The notes under the pieces: generated by a model
Told to the model about the DNA's origin: nothing
Databases searched by the model: none
Seen by the model: the letters and a program-made list of their open reading frames with translations, nothing else
Made by a program: the position numbers and the translations under genes
NCBI GenBank assembly: GCA_030705955.1
Contig: JAUZPL010000001.1
Span: forward strand, 96,821-160,820
From: Bacillota bacterium
Lineage (GTDB): Bacteria > Bacillota > Bacilli > Bacillales > Cytobacillaceae
Reading direction: 5' to 3'
Length of the DNA: 64,000 nucleotides
Shown: piece after piece, positions 1 through 10,869 of the stretch
Layout: the number at the start of each line of letters is the position of its first letter
How positions within the stretch are numbered: the stretch's first letter is position 1

Positions 1-1
1 A

Positions 2-220
2 CGGCCTCTTAAAAAGGAAAAGGATTTTGAAAATGCAATTGGCAAATACATATTTATGAAAACATATGAGCCGGTTGAAGGAGAAAAAACCTTTGAAGGG
101 ACATTACTACAATTTGATGGCCGTACCATTACAATTGAAGTCAGAATAAAAACGCGTAAGAAGGTTTATGAAATTCCTTATGAGAAAGTAGCGAGTGCAC
201 GTTTAGCTATTCAATTTTAA
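2..220 (+). CDS. rimP: Ribosome maturation factor RimP, C-terminal part
   Basis: The window opens inside this gene; 72 codons are visible before TAA. RimP binds the 30S subunit and helps assemble it. The visible part ends in a typical RimP C-terminal SH3-like domain, with the stretch [17 protein letters not shown] followed by a [27 protein letters not shown] tail. It lies directly upstream of nusA, as in other Bacillus, and is probably the first gene of the nusA-infB operon. The start lies outside the window. Confidence 0.9.
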   Translation, partial: RPLKKEKDFENAIGKYIFMKTYEPVEGEKTFEGTLLQFDGRTITIEVRIKTRKKVYEIPYEKVASARLAIQF

Positions 221-269
221 CCAAAATTAAAAATGAAAAAGAATTAGTCTGTGAGGGGGATATGATCAA

Positions 270-1394
270 ATGAGCAGCGAATTATTAGATGCTCTTACAT
301 TACTGGAAAAAGAAAAAGGCATTTCCAGAGATGTATTAATTGATGCAATAGAGGCAGCACTTGTTTCGGCTTACCGCCGTAATTTTAATCAGGCACAAAA
401 TGTACGAATTGACCTTAATTTACAAACAGGATCAATGCGTGTTTTTGCAAGAAAAGAAGTAGTAGATCAAGTATTTGATCCACGTCTTGAAATTTCTTTA
501 GATGAAGCTACAAAAATCAGTCCTAACTACCAGGTCGAAGATGTGGTGGAAATGGAAGTTACTCCAAAGAATTTTGGCCGGATTGCAGCACAAACTGCAA
601 AACAGGTTGTAACTCAACGTGTTCGAGAAGCCGAAAGAGGAATTATTTATTCCGAATTCATTGACCGTGAAGAAGACATCATGACCGGGATTGTACAAAG
701 GCTAGATTCAAAATTTATCTATGTAAGTCTTGGTAAGATTGAAGCACTTCTTCCTGTAAATGAACAAATGCCAAATGAACGGTATAAACCACATGACCGA
801 ATTAAAGTTTTTATTACAAAAGTGGAAAAAACAACAAAAGGTCCTCAAATTTTTGTTTCAAGAACACATCCCGGACTTTTAAAGCGTTTATTTGAAATTG
901 AAGTACCAGAAATTTATGACGGGACAGTTGAAATAAAATCGGTTGCAAGAGAAGCCGGTGACCGCTCGAAAATTTCGGTACATTCAGACAACCATGAGGT
1001 AGACCCAGTTGGCTCATGTGTCGGTCAAAAGGGTACTCGCGTTCAGGCTATTGTAAATGAATTAAAAGGTGAAAAGATTGATATCGTAAAATGGTCAGAA
1101 GATCCAGTTGTATTTGTTGCTAATTCATTAAGTCCGTCAAAGGTTCTTGATGTTATGGTAAATGAAGCTGAAAAAGCAACGACTGTTGTAGTTCCAGATT
1201 ATCAACTATCACTTGCAATAGGTAAACGTGGGCAAAATGCTCGTTTAGCCGCAAAGCTCACTGGCTGGAAGATTGATATTAAATCAGAAACAGATGCTCG
1301 TGAACTTGGGATTTATCCTAGGGAAGAAACGATTAAGCTATTTGAAAATGAAACTGATCTTGATTATGACCTAGAAGATGATGAATTGGAATAA
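270..1394 (+). CDS. nusA: Transcription termination/antitermination factor NusA
   Basis: NusA binds RNA polymerase and modulates pausing, termination and antitermination. The 374-residue protein has the usual Firmicute length: an N-terminal RNAP-binding domain starting [15 protein letters not shown], an S1 domain around residues 130-200, and two KH domains including [14 protein letters not shown] and [19 protein letters not shown]. It ends in an acidic tail and lacks the C-terminal acidic repeats of enteric NusA. The ATG follows a GAGGGGGAT ribosome site. It is 49 bp after rimP and 17 bp before rnpM, so one operon is likely. Confidence 0.98.
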   Translation: MSSELLDALTLLEKEKGISRDVLIDAIEAALVSAYRRNFNQAQNVRIDLNLQTGSMRVFARKEVVDQVFDPRLEISLDEATKISPNYQVEDVVEMEVTPKNFGRIAAQTAKQVVTQRVREAERGIIYSEFIDREEDIMTGIVQRLDSKFIYVSLGKIEALLPVNEQMPNERYKPHDRIKVFITKVEKTTKGPQIFVSRTHPGLLKRLFEIEVPEIYDGTVEIKSVAREAGDRSKISVHSDNHEVDPVGSCVGQKGTRVQAIVNELKGEKIDIVKWSEDPVVFVANSLSPSKVLDVMVNEAEKATTVVVPDYQLSLAIGKRGQNARLAAKLTGWKIDIKSETDARELGIYPREETIKLFENETDLDYDLEDDELE

Positions 1395-1411
1395 AGTAGA
1401 GGTGAATGATC

Positions 1412-1693
1412 GTGAACAAAGCTAAAAAAGTTCCAATGCGTAAATGTGTTGCAACTGGTGAAATGAAGCCGAAAAAAGAACTCGTTCGCATCGTTCGCTC
1501 TAAAGAAGGAGAAGTATCTATAGATTTAACCGGAAAAAAATCCGGTAGGGGTGCTTATCTTTCTAAAGATAAGGAAGCAGTTGAGCTAGCTAAGAAAAAA
1601 AATTCCTTATCCAATCACTTAGAGGTTCCCATCGATCACACATTATACGATGAACTTATTGAGCTTATTGAGAAGGAGAAACGACAATCCTGA
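1412..1693 (+). CDS. rnpM: RNase P modulator RnpM (YlxR family)
   Basis: This small basic YlxR/DUF448 protein has the family signature [21 protein letters not shown] near the N-terminus and GRGAYLSK in the middle. In B. subtilis the family member has been reported to bind RNase P RNA and modulate its activity. I chose GTG at 1412 rather than ATG at 1406: AGAGGTG at 1398-1404 is about 7 nt from the GTG but touches the ATG, and homologs begin near MNK. The product is 93 residues. The stop overlaps the next start by one base (TGATG), which suggests translational coupling. Confidence 0.93.
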   Translation: MNKAKKVPMRKCVATGEMKPKKELVRIVRSKEGEVSIDLTGKKSGRGAYLSKDKEAVELAKKKNSLSNHLEVPIDHTLYDELIELIEKEKRQS

Positions 1694-1995
1694 TGAATGC
1701 TAATCAATGGATGTCATTACTTGGCTTGGCCAATCGGGCAAGAAAATTAGTAACGGGTGAAGAGCTTTCTGTGAAGGAAATCAGGCGCGGAAAAGCAAAG
1801 CTGATTTTATTATCACGAGATGCGTCAAGTAATACGGCGAAGAAAATAACAGATAAATGTAATTCTTACGCAATTCCACTCCGAATTGTTGAAGACCGCT
1901 ATCTTCTTGGCCAAGCAATTGGCAAAGAAGCCCGCGTGGTTGTAGCTGTAATGGATGCAGGATTTGCTAAAAAACTCGTAACATTGCTCGATTAA
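1693..1995 (+). CDS. rplGA: L7Ae/L30e-family RNA-binding protein YlxQ (RplGA)
   Basis: A 100-residue L7Ae-type protein, known in B. subtilis as YlxQ/RplGA, a K-turn-binding protein associated with ribosomes or RNase P RNA. The family stretch [15 protein letters not shown] is followed by [16 protein letters not shown] and [11 protein letters not shown]. The ATG overlaps the rnpM stop by one base and is preceded by GAGAAGGAGAAA. It sits between rnpM and infB as in all Bacillus genomes. Confidence 0.94.
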   Translation: MNANQWMSLLGLANRARKLVTGEELSVKEIRRGKAKLILLSRDASSNTAKKITDKCNSYAIPLRIVEDRYLLGQAIGKEARVVVAVMDAGFAKKLVTLLD

Positions 1996-2014
1996 TTCTA
2001 GCGGGGGTGAAAGA

Positions 2015-4282
2015 ATGAGTAAAACGCGTGTATATGAATACGCTAAAAAACACAATATTTCTAGTAAAGAAGTTATTTCTAAATTAAAAGATATGAACGT
2101 AGAGGTTTCGAATCATATGGCAACTATTGAAAATACAGAAATTGTTAAGCTTGATGCAATCTATAATAAAAAAGATGAAAAGTCACAACCGAAACAACAA
2201 AAACAATCAGTAAAGCCTGCTGTTCAAAATGGAAGTACAAATCCTGAAGAAAAACGTCCACAGGTTCAGCCAAAAGCCGCACCTAAGGCGTTTGAGGATG
2301 ATGATGAAAAGATTGTTACTGTTCCAAGTAAGGTAAAAGTGGCACCTCCTAAAGCAAGAGAAGGAAAAAAACACGAACAAGAATATCAATCTAAAGAAAA
2401 CAAAGCCTTTAATAAGGGAAAAACAAAAAATAAACCGGGACAACAGCAAAACCGAAATCACCAAAATAATAAGAAAGCTCATACCCCAGTTCAACAAACA
2501 CCACCACCTAAGAAAAAAGAAAAAGAACTGCCAACGAAGATTACCTTTAGTGAATCTTTAACGGTTGCAGAGTTAGGAAAAAAATTACACCGAGAGCCAT
2601 CTGAAATCATTAAAAAATTATTCTTACTTGGTGTAATGGCGACCATTAATCAAGGGTTGGATAAAGATGCAATCGAATTAATTGCAGGGGAATATGGTGT
2701 TGAAGTAGAAGAGGAAATTAAAGTAGACCTAACTGATCTTGAAAACCATTTTACTGAAGATAAACCAGAAGACCTTGTTGAAAGACCATCTGTCGTAACC
2801 ATTATGGGCCACGTTGACCATGGTAAAACAACATTGCTGGATTCAATTAGAAACACAAAGGTTACAGAAGGCGAAGCAGGTGGAATTACCCAGCATATTG
2901 GAGCCTACCAGGTAGTTGAAAATGGCAAGAAAATTACGTTCTTAGATACACCTGGACACGCTGCATTTACAACTATGCGTGCAAGAGGTGCAAAAATCAC
3001 TGATATTACCATCCTAGTTGTTGCAGCAGATGATGGTGTAATGCCACAGACTATTGAAGCGATTAACCATGCTAAAGCAGCAGAGGTTCCAATTATAGTT
3101 GCTGTTAACAAAATGGATAAGGAAGCTGCGAATGTAGATCGTGTCATGCAGGAACTTACAGAATATGGTCTAGTTTCTGAAGCATGGGGTGGAGATACTA
3201 TCTTTGTACCACTTTCTGCAAAAACAGGAGAGGGAATCGATAATCTCCTTGAAATGATTCTTTTAGTTGGTGAAGTAGAAGAATATAAAGCAAATCCGAA
3301 ACGTCATGCATTAGGGACAGTCATCGAAGCACAATTAGATAAGGGTCGTGGACCAGTAGCTACCTTGCTAGTTCAAAACGGAACTCTTCATATAGGAGAT
3401 CCAATCGTAGTTGGTAGTACGTTTGGCCGTGTACGGGCAATGGTAAATGATCTCGGTCGTCGAGTGAAGGATGCAGGCCCATCCACTCCTGTTGAAATTA
3501 CAGGTTTAAATGAAGTACCACAGGCTGGAGATCGATTTGTTGTATTTGATGATGAAAAGACTGCTCGTCAAGTTGGGGAAGTCCGTGCTCAGGTAGCTCT
3601 TGCTGCACAGCGTGGAGAGAAATCCCGCGTAAGTCTTGAAAACTTGTTTGAACAATTAAAGCAAGGTGAAATGAAAGATCTCAATGTCATCATCAAGGCT
3701 GATGTTCAAGGCTCTGCAGAAGCGGTTGCAGCATCCTTGCAGAAAATCGATGTTCAAGGTGTGAATATTAAAATCATTCATAGTGGTGCTGGAGCAATAA
3801 ATGAATCAGATATTAGTTTAGCTACGGCATCCAATGCGATTGTGATTGGCTTTAACGTTCGACCTGATGCAAATGCTAAGCGTGCTGCTGAGGCTGAAAA
3901 GGTTGATGTACGCTTACACCGTATTATTTATAAAGTAATCGAAGAAATTGAAGCAGCCATGAAGGGTATGCTTGACCCAGAATTTGAAGAAAAAATTATT
4001 GGTCAGGCAGAAATTCGCCAAACCTTCAAGGTTTCAAAAATTGGTACGATTGCAGGATCATATGTTACTGATGGGAAAATTACCAGAGATAGCGGCATTC
4101 GTTTAATTCGTAATGGTGTAGTTATTTTTGAAGGAGTAATTGATGACCTAAAGAGATTTAAAGATGACGCAAAAGAAGTAGCACAAGGCTATGAGTGTGG
4201 TATCACCATCAAAAACTTTAATGATGTAAAAGAAGGAGACATCATTGAAGCGTATGTGATGGAAGAAGTAGAACGTAAATGA
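2015..4282 (+). CDS. infB: Translation initiation factor IF-2
   Basis: IF-2 is the GTPase that places initiator tRNA on the 30S subunit and promotes 50S joining. The 755-residue protein has an IF2_N module at the start ([18 protein letters not shown]), a Lys/Gln-rich linker to about residue 170, and a second IF2_N region. The GTPase domain has G1 GHVDHGKT, G3 DTPGH and G4 NKMD, followed by domains II-IV. The ribosome site is GGGGGTGAAAG. It overlaps ylxP by 4 bp (ATGA). Confidence 0.98.
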   Translation: MSKTRVYEYAKKHNISSKEVISKLKDMNVEVSNHMATIENTEIVKLDAIYNKKDEKSQPKQQKQSVKPAVQNGSTNPEEKRPQVQPKAAPKAFEDDDEKIVTVPSKVKVAPPKAREGKKHEQEYQSKENKAFNKGKTKNKPGQQQNRNHQNNKKAHTPVQQTPPPKKKEKELPTKITFSESLTVAELGKKLHREPSEIIKKLFLLGVMATINQGLDKDAIELIAGEYGVEVEEEIKVDLTDLENHFTEDKPEDLVERPSVVTIMGHVDHGKTTLLDSIRNTKVTEGEAGGITQHIGAYQVVENGKKITFLDTPGHAAFTTMRARGAKITDITILVVAADDGVMPQTIEAINHAKAAEVPIIVAVNKMDKEAANVDRVMQELTEYGLVSEAWGGDTIFVPLSAKTGEGIDNLLEMILLVGEVEEYKANPKRHALGTVIEAQLDKGRGPVATLLVQNGTLHIGDPIVVGSTFGRVRAMVNDLGRRVKDAGPSTPVEITGLNEVPQAGDRFVVFDDEKTARQVGEVRAQVALAAQRGEKSRVSLENLFEQLKQGEMKDLNVIIKADVQGSAEAVAASLQKIDVQGVNIKIIHSGAGAINESDISLATASNAIVIGFNVRPDANAKRAAEAEKVDVRLHRIIYKVIEEIEAAMKGMLDPEFEEKIIGQAEIRQTFKVSKIGTIAGSYVTDGKITRDSGIRLIRNGVVIFEGVIDDLKRFKDDAKEVAQGYECGITIKNFNDVKEGDIIEAYVMEEVERK

Positions 4283-4560
4283 TTGTAGGAGCGGCGGTTT
4301 GTGAATGGTTGATTTACGACGCCCACTCCTTAAAAGATAAACGGGCAGTTTTACAAAGAATCATGACTCGTTTAAAACAAAAATACAATGTATCTGTTTC
4401 CGAAGTTGACTATCAGGATGTATGGCAAAGAACAAAGATAGCTATTGTGGTCGTCACATCTTCAAGGATATCCACTGAAAAAGAATTGCAAAACGCATTA
4501 AATTTCATTGATTCTTTTCCGGAAATAGAAAGAACAATAACCGAAATAGAATGGCTTTAA
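4279..4560 (+). CDS. ylxP: DUF503 family protein YlxP
   Basis: A 93-residue DUF503 protein. The family pattern is visible: [19 protein letters not shown] near the start, then [15 protein letters not shown] and VVVTSS. The biochemical role is not established; it is conserved between infB and rbfA in Bacillus. The ATG overlaps the infB stop (ATGA), so translation is probably coupled. Confidence 0.92.
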   Translation: MIVGAAVCEWLIYDAHSLKDKRAVLQRIMTRLKQKYNVSVSEVDYQDVWQRTKIAIVVVTSSRISTEKELQNALNFIDSFPEIERTITEIEWL

Positions 4561-4578
4561 GATAAGAGGTGCATTTAA

Positions 4579-4938
4579 ATGAGCCTTAGAGCAAACCGCG
4601 TTGGAGAACAAATGAAGAAGGAATTAGGCGATATTATTGGCCGTAAGATCAAAGATCCAAGAATCGGCTTTGTGACTGTTACTGACGTTCAGGTAACAGG
4701 TGATCTCCAACAGGCAAAAGTTTTTATTTCCGTTTTGGGTGATGATGAACAAAAGGAAAATACCTTAAAAGGCCTTGCAAAGGCAAAAGGTTTTATCCGT
4801 ACTGAAATTGGACATCGGATTCGCCTGCGGAAAACACCTGAGATTATATTCGAATTCGACGAATCCGTAGATTATGGTAATCGAATTGAATCACTTCTTC
4901 ACCAATTACACAGTGAAGAAAAGAACGATAATAAATAA
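4579..4938 (+). CDS. rbfA: 30S ribosome-binding factor RbfA
   Basis: RbfA is a late 30S assembly factor with a KH-like fold that acts on the 5' end of 16S rRNA. The protein has 119 residues, the usual length. Family stretches are [40 protein letters not shown] and [15 protein letters not shown]. The ribosome site is AAGAGGTGC. A strong intrinsic terminator follows 6 bp after the stop, before truB. Confidence 0.97.
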   Translation: MSLRANRVGEQMKKELGDIIGRKIKDPRIGFVTVTDVQVTGDLQQAKVFISVLGDDEQKENTLKGLAKAKGFIRTEIGHRIRLRKTPEIIFEFDESVDYGNRIESLLHQLHSEEKNDNK

Positions 4939-4943
4939 TAACG

Positions 4944-4976
4944 AATGGATAGACCCCGAGTCTATCCATTTTTTTA
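4944..4976 (+). terminator. Intrinsic terminator between rbfA and truB
   Basis: A 10-bp perfect stem, ATGGATAGAC / GTCTATCCAT, encloses the loop CCCGA and is followed by a run of seven T. It lies inside an otherwise compact operon, so it should reduce transcription of truB and ribF relative to infB and rbfA. Confidence 0.85.
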
Positions 4977-4980
4977 GAAG

Positions 4981-5913
4981 GTGACGAAAATAGACGGGAT
5001 ATTACCACTTTATAAACCTGCGGGACTTACCTCGCATGATTGCGTTTTTAAGTTAAGAAAAATATTGAAAACAAAAAAAATTGGCCATACTGGAACCCTT
5101 GATCCTGATGTAACGGGAGTTTTGCCAATTTGTATAGGTAAAGCAACAAAGGTTGCTGAATACATTACGGATGCTGGAAAGGCGTATGAGGGAGAAGTTG
5201 CAATTGGATATTCAACCACAACAGAAGATCGCTCTGGTGAAGTTGTTGAAGTGAAAAATGTCTCTGAGACATTTTCTAGAGCTGACATTTTAAGGGTTCT
5301 TGATTCCCTAAAAGGTGAAATTGAACAAACTCCGCCAATGTATTCTGCAGTAAAGGTAAATGGGAAAAGGCTATACGAATATGCTAGAAAAGGGATAGAA
5401 GTAGAAAGACCAACCCGAAAGGTAACTATTTATTCTATTACATTACTTGATGAGAGGGAGCAATACGAAGGGAACCCACTTACATTTCGCTTTCAGGTAG
5501 AGTGCAGTAAAGGTACGTATATACGAACATTGGCTGTCATGATTGGTGAAATGCTAGGCTATCCAGCACATATGTCCAGTTTAACAAGAATTCGATCTGC
5601 CTCTATGACATTGAAGGATTGCCTCTCCTTCGAGGAAGTAGAAAAACATATGGAAGATGGAACCATAAATGAGCATTTACTTCCTTTAGAAAACGCACTT
5701 TCTCATTTGCCGAAATACCATATTAGTGATAAAGTAGCAGAGAAAGTGAAAAATGGAGCGCTAATGCCGATACCGGAATATTTAATGAAGAGTAATGGTC
5801 CATTTGTTGCAGAAACAGAGGAAGGAATCGCTCTCGCAATCTATGACATACATCCAACAAAACCTAATATGATAAAACCGGTAAAGGTATTACGCAATGA
5901 CCAAAATTTATAA
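4981..5913 (+). CDS. truB: tRNA pseudouridine(55) synthase TruB
   Basis: TruB makes pseudouridine-55 in the T-loop of tRNAs. Visible motifs are LYKPAGLTSHDCV, the catalytic GHTGTLDPDVTGVLPICIG with its Asp, PPMYSAVKVNGKRLYEYAR, and CSKGTYIRTL. Length is about 307-310 residues, normal for Bacillus. The start is uncertain. GTG at 4981 overlaps the Shine-Dalgarno AGAAGGTGA, whereas the codon aligned with the N-terminal Met of homologs is ATA at 4990, about 5 nt after that Shine-Dalgarno. ribF follows. Confidence 0.95.
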   Translation: MTKIDGILPLYKPAGLTSHDCVFKLRKILKTKKIGHTGTLDPDVTGVLPICIGKATKVAEYITDAGKAYEGEVAIGYSTTTEDRSGEVVEVKNVSETFSRADILRVLDSLKGEIEQTPPMYSAVKVNGKRLYEYARKGIEVERPTRKVTIYSITLLDEREQYEGNPLTFRFQVECSKGTYIRTLAVMIGEMLGYPAHMSSLTRIRSASMTLKDCLSFEEVEKHMEDGTINEHLLPLENALSHLPKYHISDKVAEKVKNGALMPIPEYLMKSNGPFVAETEEGIALAIYDIHPTKPNMIKPVKVLRNDQNL

Positions 5914-5944
5914 AGTTTGACTCGAAGAAAAGGTGAGTTTCGTT

Positions 5945-6904
5945 GTGGAAGTAAAAATGCTTGATTTTCCTCTTCATAAAAATAATAATGAACTACCGCC
6001 CTTGGCAATGGCCCTTGGCTATTTTGATGGTGTCCATCTCGGGCATCAAAAAGTGATTCTAGCAGCTAAAGAATTCGCGCAAAATAATGGCTTAAAGTGT
6101 GCGGTGATGACATTTGATCCACACCCATCTGTTGTTTTGAAAAAGAACAATGGGGGTATTCAAAATATCACTCCTTTAAAGGATAAAATACAATTAATTA
6201 AAGAGCTTGGCATCGATTATCTGTTTATTGTTCATTTTACAGAGGACTTTGCTAGTCTTCATCCTCAGGAATTCGTTGATCAATATATCATAGGACTCAA
6301 TGTAAAGCATGTTGTTGCGGGGTTTGACTATACATATGGTCGAATGGGAAAAGGCACGATGGAAACCTTGCCATTTCACTCCAGGGACAAGTTCACTTCC
6401 TCAGTAGTACCTAAGCTAACAAATGCTGATGGAGGAGAAAAGGTGAGCTCTACTTTGATTCGAAAGCTTCTTCAAGAGGGAAAAACAAAAGAACTCCATT
6501 CACTGCTCGGAAGGTACTATATATCAAAAGGCATTGTTGTACATGGTGATAAGCGTGGAAGAACCATCGGATTTCCTACCGCTAATGTTGAAATGGAAAA
6601 TAATTTTATGGTTCCTCCTCTTGGCGTTTATGCGGTTAAAATGAGGCTTTCAGGTGGTAAATGGCAAAAAGGTGTTTGCAACATTGGGTACAAGCCAACT
6701 TTTAAAAAAGAAGCAGATCCGAAACCAACAGTCGAAATTCATGTATTTGACTTCGATGAAGAAATTTATGGTGAAAATGTTGAAGTGGAATGGCATGTGT
6801 ATTTGCGCAAAGAACAAAAGTTTTCAGGAATTAATGAATTAATAGAACAAATTAATAAAGATAAACTTGCAGCTTACCATTATTTTGACGAAAATGGATG
6901 TTAA
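5945..6904 (+). CDS. ribF: Bifunctional riboflavin kinase / FAD synthetase
   Basis: This enzyme converts riboflavin to FMN and FMN to FAD (called RibC in B. subtilis). The N-terminal FAD synthetase domain shows ALGYFDGVHLGHQ and STLIRKLL; the C-terminal riboflavin kinase domain shows GDKRGRTIGFPTAN and GVCNIGYKPTF. GTG at 5945 was preferred over GTG at 5933 because AAAAGGTGAG at 5928-5937 is then properly spaced. The product is 319 residues. It is 31 bp after truB, so cotranscription is likely. A 157-bp leader separates it from rpsO. Confidence 0.95.
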   Translation: MEVKMLDFPLHKNNNELPPLAMALGYFDGVHLGHQKVILAAKEFAQNNGLKCAVMTFDPHPSVVLKKNNGGIQNITPLKDKIQLIKELGIDYLFIVHFTEDFASLHPQEFVDQYIIGLNVKHVVAGFDYTYGRMGKGTMETLPFHSRDKFTSSVVPKLTNADGGEKVSSTLIRKLLQEGKTKELHSLLGRYYISKGIVVHGDKRGRTIGFPTANVEMENNFMVPPLGVYAVKMRLSGGKWQKGVCNIGYKPTFKKEADPKPTVEIHVFDFDEEIYGENVEVEWHVYLRKEQKFSGINELIEQINKDKLAAYHYFDENGC

Positions 6905-7001
6905 ATAGTAAGAAATATGTAATATATGAAGGTTTTACTTGCATTTTAAAGAAAAACATTGTATTCTTAATATCGTATTGAAAAAGAACCTTTGCTTGGC
7001 A

Positions 7002-7038
7002 AGTCGAGTCACCGACGCTTGCTCGGTAACAGGCGATT
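7002..7038 (+). promoter_or_regulatory. Candidate S15-binding leader of rpsO
   Basis: The rpsO leader can fold into a compact structure: an inner hairpin ACCGA / TCGGT (7011-7027) inside a flanking pairing AGTCG (7002-7006) with CGATT (7034-7038), ending just before the ribosome site TAGGAGGTG. Firmicute rpsO leaders are known to bind S15 and repress their own translation. The folding was done by eye, so this is a structural suggestion only. Confidence 0.4.
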
Positions 7039-7055
7039 GAATTTTTAGGAGGTGA

Positions 7056-7331
<276 letters not shown>

Positions 7332-7338
7332 TTTACAG

Positions 7339-7362
7339 AAGCGGGATTCTTCCCGCTTTTTT
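7339..7362 (+). terminator. Intrinsic terminator after rpsO
   Basis: Stem AAGCGGGA / TCCCGCTT with loop TTCT, followed by a T run, 8 bp after the rpsO stop. Confidence 0.85.
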
Positions 7363-7544
7363 ATTAGCTAAAAAAGTGGACAATACATACTTTAAGTCAT
7401 AAAAATTGTGCATACTATTACTGAAAAATTATATGTTATAAGTCATCTAAGGCTTTTTAATATACATTTAGAGATTTGAGCGAAAATACATTTTTTCGCA
7501 TCATCCTCCGAAGAGATTTAGGTAGAGAGGGGCAAAGAAGAAAT

Positions 7545-9662
7545 ATGGATCAAAAAAAACATCAATATTCCATCGACTGGGCTGGACGTAAGCTAACTGT
7601 TGAAATTGGCCAGCTGGCTAAGCAGGCTAATGGTGCAGTCATGGTCCATTATGGAGATACAGCAGTTTTGAGTACAGCTACGGCTTCAAAAGAACCAAAA
7701 AATGTTGATTTCTTTCCTTTAACAGTAAACTATGAAGAACGTTTATATGCTGTAGGAAAAATTCCTGGTGGATTTATTAAACGTGAAGGCCGTCCAAGTG
7801 AAAAGGCTATTTTGGCGAGCCGTTTAATTGATCGTCCAATACGTCCATTATTTGCTGATGGATTTCGTAATGATGTACAGGTTATAAGCATTGTTATGAG
7901 TGTGGAACAGGATTGTTCCACAGAAATGGCGGCAATGTTTGGATCATCACTAGCACTTAGTACATCTGATATTCCTTTTGAAGGACCGATTGCAGGTGTT
8001 ATTGTAGGGCGTGTAAATGGTGAATTTGTTGTTAATCCAACTGTTGACCAAGCAGAAAAAAGTGATATTCATCTAACGGTTGCCGGGACAAAGGATGTCA
8101 TAAATATGGTGGAAGCTGGGGCAAATGAGGTTCCAGAAGAAGTCATGCTTGAGGCTATTATGTTTGGACATGAGGAAATTAAACGATTAGTTGAATTCCA
8201 AGAAAGTATTGTTTCAGAAATTGGCAAAGAAAAATTGCAAATCAGTCTTTTTGAAATCAATAAGGAGCTTGAAGCAGAAGTTAGGACATTATGTGAGAGC
8301 GACATGATTAAGGCCATTCAAGTTCAAGAAAAACATGCACGTGAAGATGCTATAAAAGCTGTTAAAGACGGTGTTAATGCTAAATTTGCTGAACAAGAAA
8401 CAACAGATGATAAGTTAAAACAAGTAAAAATCATCTTGGACAAGATTGTAAAGGGTGAAGTTCGCCGTTTAATTACAGAGGATAAAGTTCGTCCAGATGG
8501 CCGTAAAGTAGATGAAATTCGACCATTGTCCTCACAAGTTGGTATTTTACCTAGAACACATGGATCTGGTTTATTTACACGTGGACAAACCCAAGCCTTA
8601 AGTGTTTGTACCCTTGGAGCAATGGGAGATGTGCAAATTCTTGACGGTCTAGGGATTGAAGAAGAAAAACGCTTTATGCATCATTATAATTTCCCTTCAT
8701 TTAGTGTTGGGGAAACTGGGCCGTTGCGTGGACCTGGACGCCGCGAAATTGGGCATGGTGCCCTTGGCGAACGTGCATTAGAGCCTGTTATACCATCTGA
8801 AAAGGATTTTCCATATACTATTCGTCTTGTTTCCGAGGTTTTAGAATCCAATGGTTCAACTTCACAAGCAAGTATCTGTGGAAGTACACTTGCCATGATG
8901 GATGCTGGGGTTCCAATTAAGGCTCCAGTTGCTGGTATTGCTATGGGACTTGTAAAATCTGGAGAATTTTATACAGTTTTAACAGATATTCAAGGAATGG
9001 AAGACCATTTAGGTGATATGGATTTTAAAGTGGCTGGAACGGCTAAAGGTGTAACCGCACTTCAAATGGATATAAAAATAGAAGGATTATCAAGGGCAAT
9101 TCTTGAGGAAGCCTTACAACAGGCTAAAAAAGGCCGGATGCAAATATTAGATTCAATGCTTTCTACTATTTCTTCACCAAGAGAAGAATTATCACGATAT
9201 GCACCTAAGATTTTAACCATGGCTATAAATCCTGATAAGATTCGCGATGTTATTGGACCAAGTGGAAAGCAAATCAATAAGATTATTGAAGAAACTGGTG
9301 TTAAAATTGATATCGAGCAGGATGGTACAATCTTTATTGCATCTACTGACCAAGAAATGAATCAAAAAGCGAAGAAAATCATTGAAGATATTGTTCGTGA
9401 AGTAGAAGTTGGCCAGCTTTACATGGGTAAAGTAAAGCGCATCGAAAAATTTGGTGCATTTGTTGAAATTTTTGCTGGAAAAGATGGATTAGTCCATATT
9501 TCAGAACTTGCTGAAGAGCGTGTTGGAAAAGTAGAAGATGTACTATCCATTGGTGACGAAATTTTGGTTAAGGTGACAGAAATTGATAAACAAGGTCGCG
9601 TGAATCTTTCCCGCAAAGCTGTTTTAAAAGAACAACGTGAAAAAGCTGAATCAGAGAAATAA
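7545..9662 (+). CDS. pnp: Polyribonucleotide nucleotidyltransferase (PNPase)
   Basis: A phosphorolytic 3'-5' exoribonuclease that acts in mRNA turnover. The 705-residue protein has two RNase PH cores (first with [20 protein letters not shown], second with [13 protein letters not shown] and [12 protein letters not shown]), then KH ([19 protein letters not shown]) and S1 ([15 protein letters not shown]) domains. The ATG at 7545, after GAGAGGGGCAAAGAAG, matches homolog N-termini; the reading frame stays open upstream to 7476 but that part is not conserved. It has its own transcript after the rpsO terminator. Confidence 0.98.
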   Translation: MDQKKHQYSIDWAGRKLTVEIGQLAKQANGAVMVHYGDTAVLSTATASKEPKNVDFFPLTVNYEERLYAVGKIPGGFIKREGRPSEKAILASRLIDRPIRPLFADGFRNDVQVISIVMSVEQDCSTEMAAMFGSSLALSTSDIPFEGPIAGVIVGRVNGEFVVNPTVDQAEKSDIHLTVAGTKDVINMVEAGANEVPEEVMLEAIMFGHEEIKRLVEFQESIVSEIGKEKLQISLFEINKELEAEVRTLCESDMIKAIQVQEKHAREDAIKAVKDGVNAKFAEQETTDDKLKQVKIILDKIVKGEVRRLITEDKVRPDGRKVDEIRPLSSQVGILPRTHGSGLFTRGQTQALSVCTLGAMGDVQILDGLGIEEEKRFMHHYNFPSFSVGETGPLRGPGRREIGHGALGERALEPVIPSEKDFPYTIRLVSEVLESNGSTSQASICGSTLAMMDAGVPIKAPVAGIAMGLVKSGEFYTVLTDIQGMEDHLGDMDFKVAGTAKGVTALQMDIKIEGLSRAILEEALQQAKKGRMQILDSMLSTISSPREELSRYAPKILTMAINPDKIRDVIGPSGKQINKIIEETGVKIDIEQDGTIFIASTDQEMNQKAKKIIEDIVREVEVGQLYMGKVKRIEKFGAFVEIFAGKDGLVHISELAEERVGKVEDVLSIGDEILVKVTEIDKQGRVNLSRKAVLKEQREKAESEK

Positions 9663-9705
9663 TTAGAAACAATTCCCGCAATTGATAACCGGGATAGATT
9701 AGACG

Positions 9706-9728
9706 GTCAGGGGGAACCCTGACTTTTT
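9706..9728 (+). terminator. Intrinsic terminator after pnp
   Basis: Stem GTCAGGG / CCCTGAC with loop GGAA, then five T, about 45 bp after the pnp stop. Confidence 0.8.
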
Positions 9729-9835
9729 CCATGTAGTAACGTTCTACCTTGTCCCTTTCCTTCATAATTTGTATAGAGATAAAAGGCGAGTACCCGTAGG
9801 TGCGTTCTCTCCTAGTTTTGGAAGGGGATAGAGGT

Positions 9836-10804
9836 ATGAAAAAACTTGGAATTCTTATTCTTTTTTTATCGGCAGCTTTTCTTTCAGTCAATAATCCTTA
9901 TGTAAACTCGTATGTTACCGCTTTAAAGAGCAGCACGGTACCTGCCGCTAGGGAGGCAAGTCCTCTGTATCAGGAAATTGTAAAAAATGCGCCGAAGTAT
10001 GAGACTGAACCTTCTGATGCTAAAATTGACAAGATATGGAAAGCAATCCCTGGGTATAACGGGCTGCGGGTAGATATAGCGGCTTCTTATAAGAATATGA
10101 AAAAAGATGGTAAGTTCAGCGAGTCGAAGCTAATATATAAACAAATTAAGCCTAAAATACATTTAAATCAGTTACCTCCATCTCCTATTTATAAAGGCCA
10201 TCCAGATAAACCGATGGTCAGTTTTATTATTAACGTGGCTTGGGGTAATGAGTATTTATCAGATATACTTGCTACTTTAAAAAAGCACCATATACATGCA
10301 AGCTTTTTTTTAGAAGGTAATTGGGTGAAAAAAAATCCAGATATGGCTAAAATGATTATAGATGCTGGACATGAAATTGGTAATCATTCCTTTTCACATC
10401 CAGATATGAGTAAAATCACTGCCGAACGTGCTAGATCAGAGATGATTAAGGCAAACGAAGTAATCGAAGCAACAACGGGTAAAAAGTGCAAATGGTTTGC
10501 ACCGCCAAGTGGAAGCTATAGGGATGAAACAGTAAGGATTGCAAACAGTTTGAAAATGAAAACGGTCATGTGGACTGTCGATACCGTTGATTGGCAAAAA
10601 CCAACACCTGAAACTTTGATTAACCGAGTCATGGGGAAGGTTGGAAACGGATCAATGATCCTTATGCATCCAACAGAGGCAACAGCTAAATCACTTGATC
10701 GTCTAATTACCCTCATTGAAAAAAAGAACTTAACGATTGGCACAGTATCAGATCTTATGAATGAAACTAGAATCATGAATAAAGACGAGAAATATTTACA
10801 ATAA
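9836..10804 (+). CDS. ylxY: YlxY-type NodB-fold polysaccharide deacetylase family protein
   Basis: The 322-residue protein has an N-terminal hydrophobic signal or anchor (LGILILFLSAAFLSV) and a C-terminal NodB domain from about residue 120. The metal-binding HSFSHP motif is present, but the usual TFDD stretch reads INVAWGNE, so the catalytic Asp pair is missing, as in the YlxY family generally. Deacetylase activity is therefore doubtful; a wall or sporulation role is inferred. The ATG follows GGAAGGGGATAGAGG. It sits between pnp and mlpA as in B. subtilis. Confidence 0.88.
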   Translation: MKKLGILILFLSAAFLSVNNPYVNSYVTALKSSTVPAAREASPLYQEIVKNAPKYETEPSDAKIDKIWKAIPGYNGLRVDIAASYKNMKKDGKFSESKLIYKQIKPKIHLNQLPPSPIYKGHPDKPMVSFIINVAWGNEYLSDILATLKKHHIHASFFLEGNWVKKNPDMAKMIIDAGHEIGNHSFSHPDMSKITAERARSEMIKANEVIEATTGKKCKWFAPPSGSYRDETVRIANSLKMKTVMWTVDTVDWQKPTPETLINRVMGKVGNGSMILMHPTEATAKSLDRLITLIEKKNLTIGTVSDLMNETRIMNKDEKYLQ

Positions 10805-10869
10805 ATTGGAAACAATAATAGTAACAAACTAAAAACCAGCAGCTATTGGTATGAACAGGAGGAGTTCGA

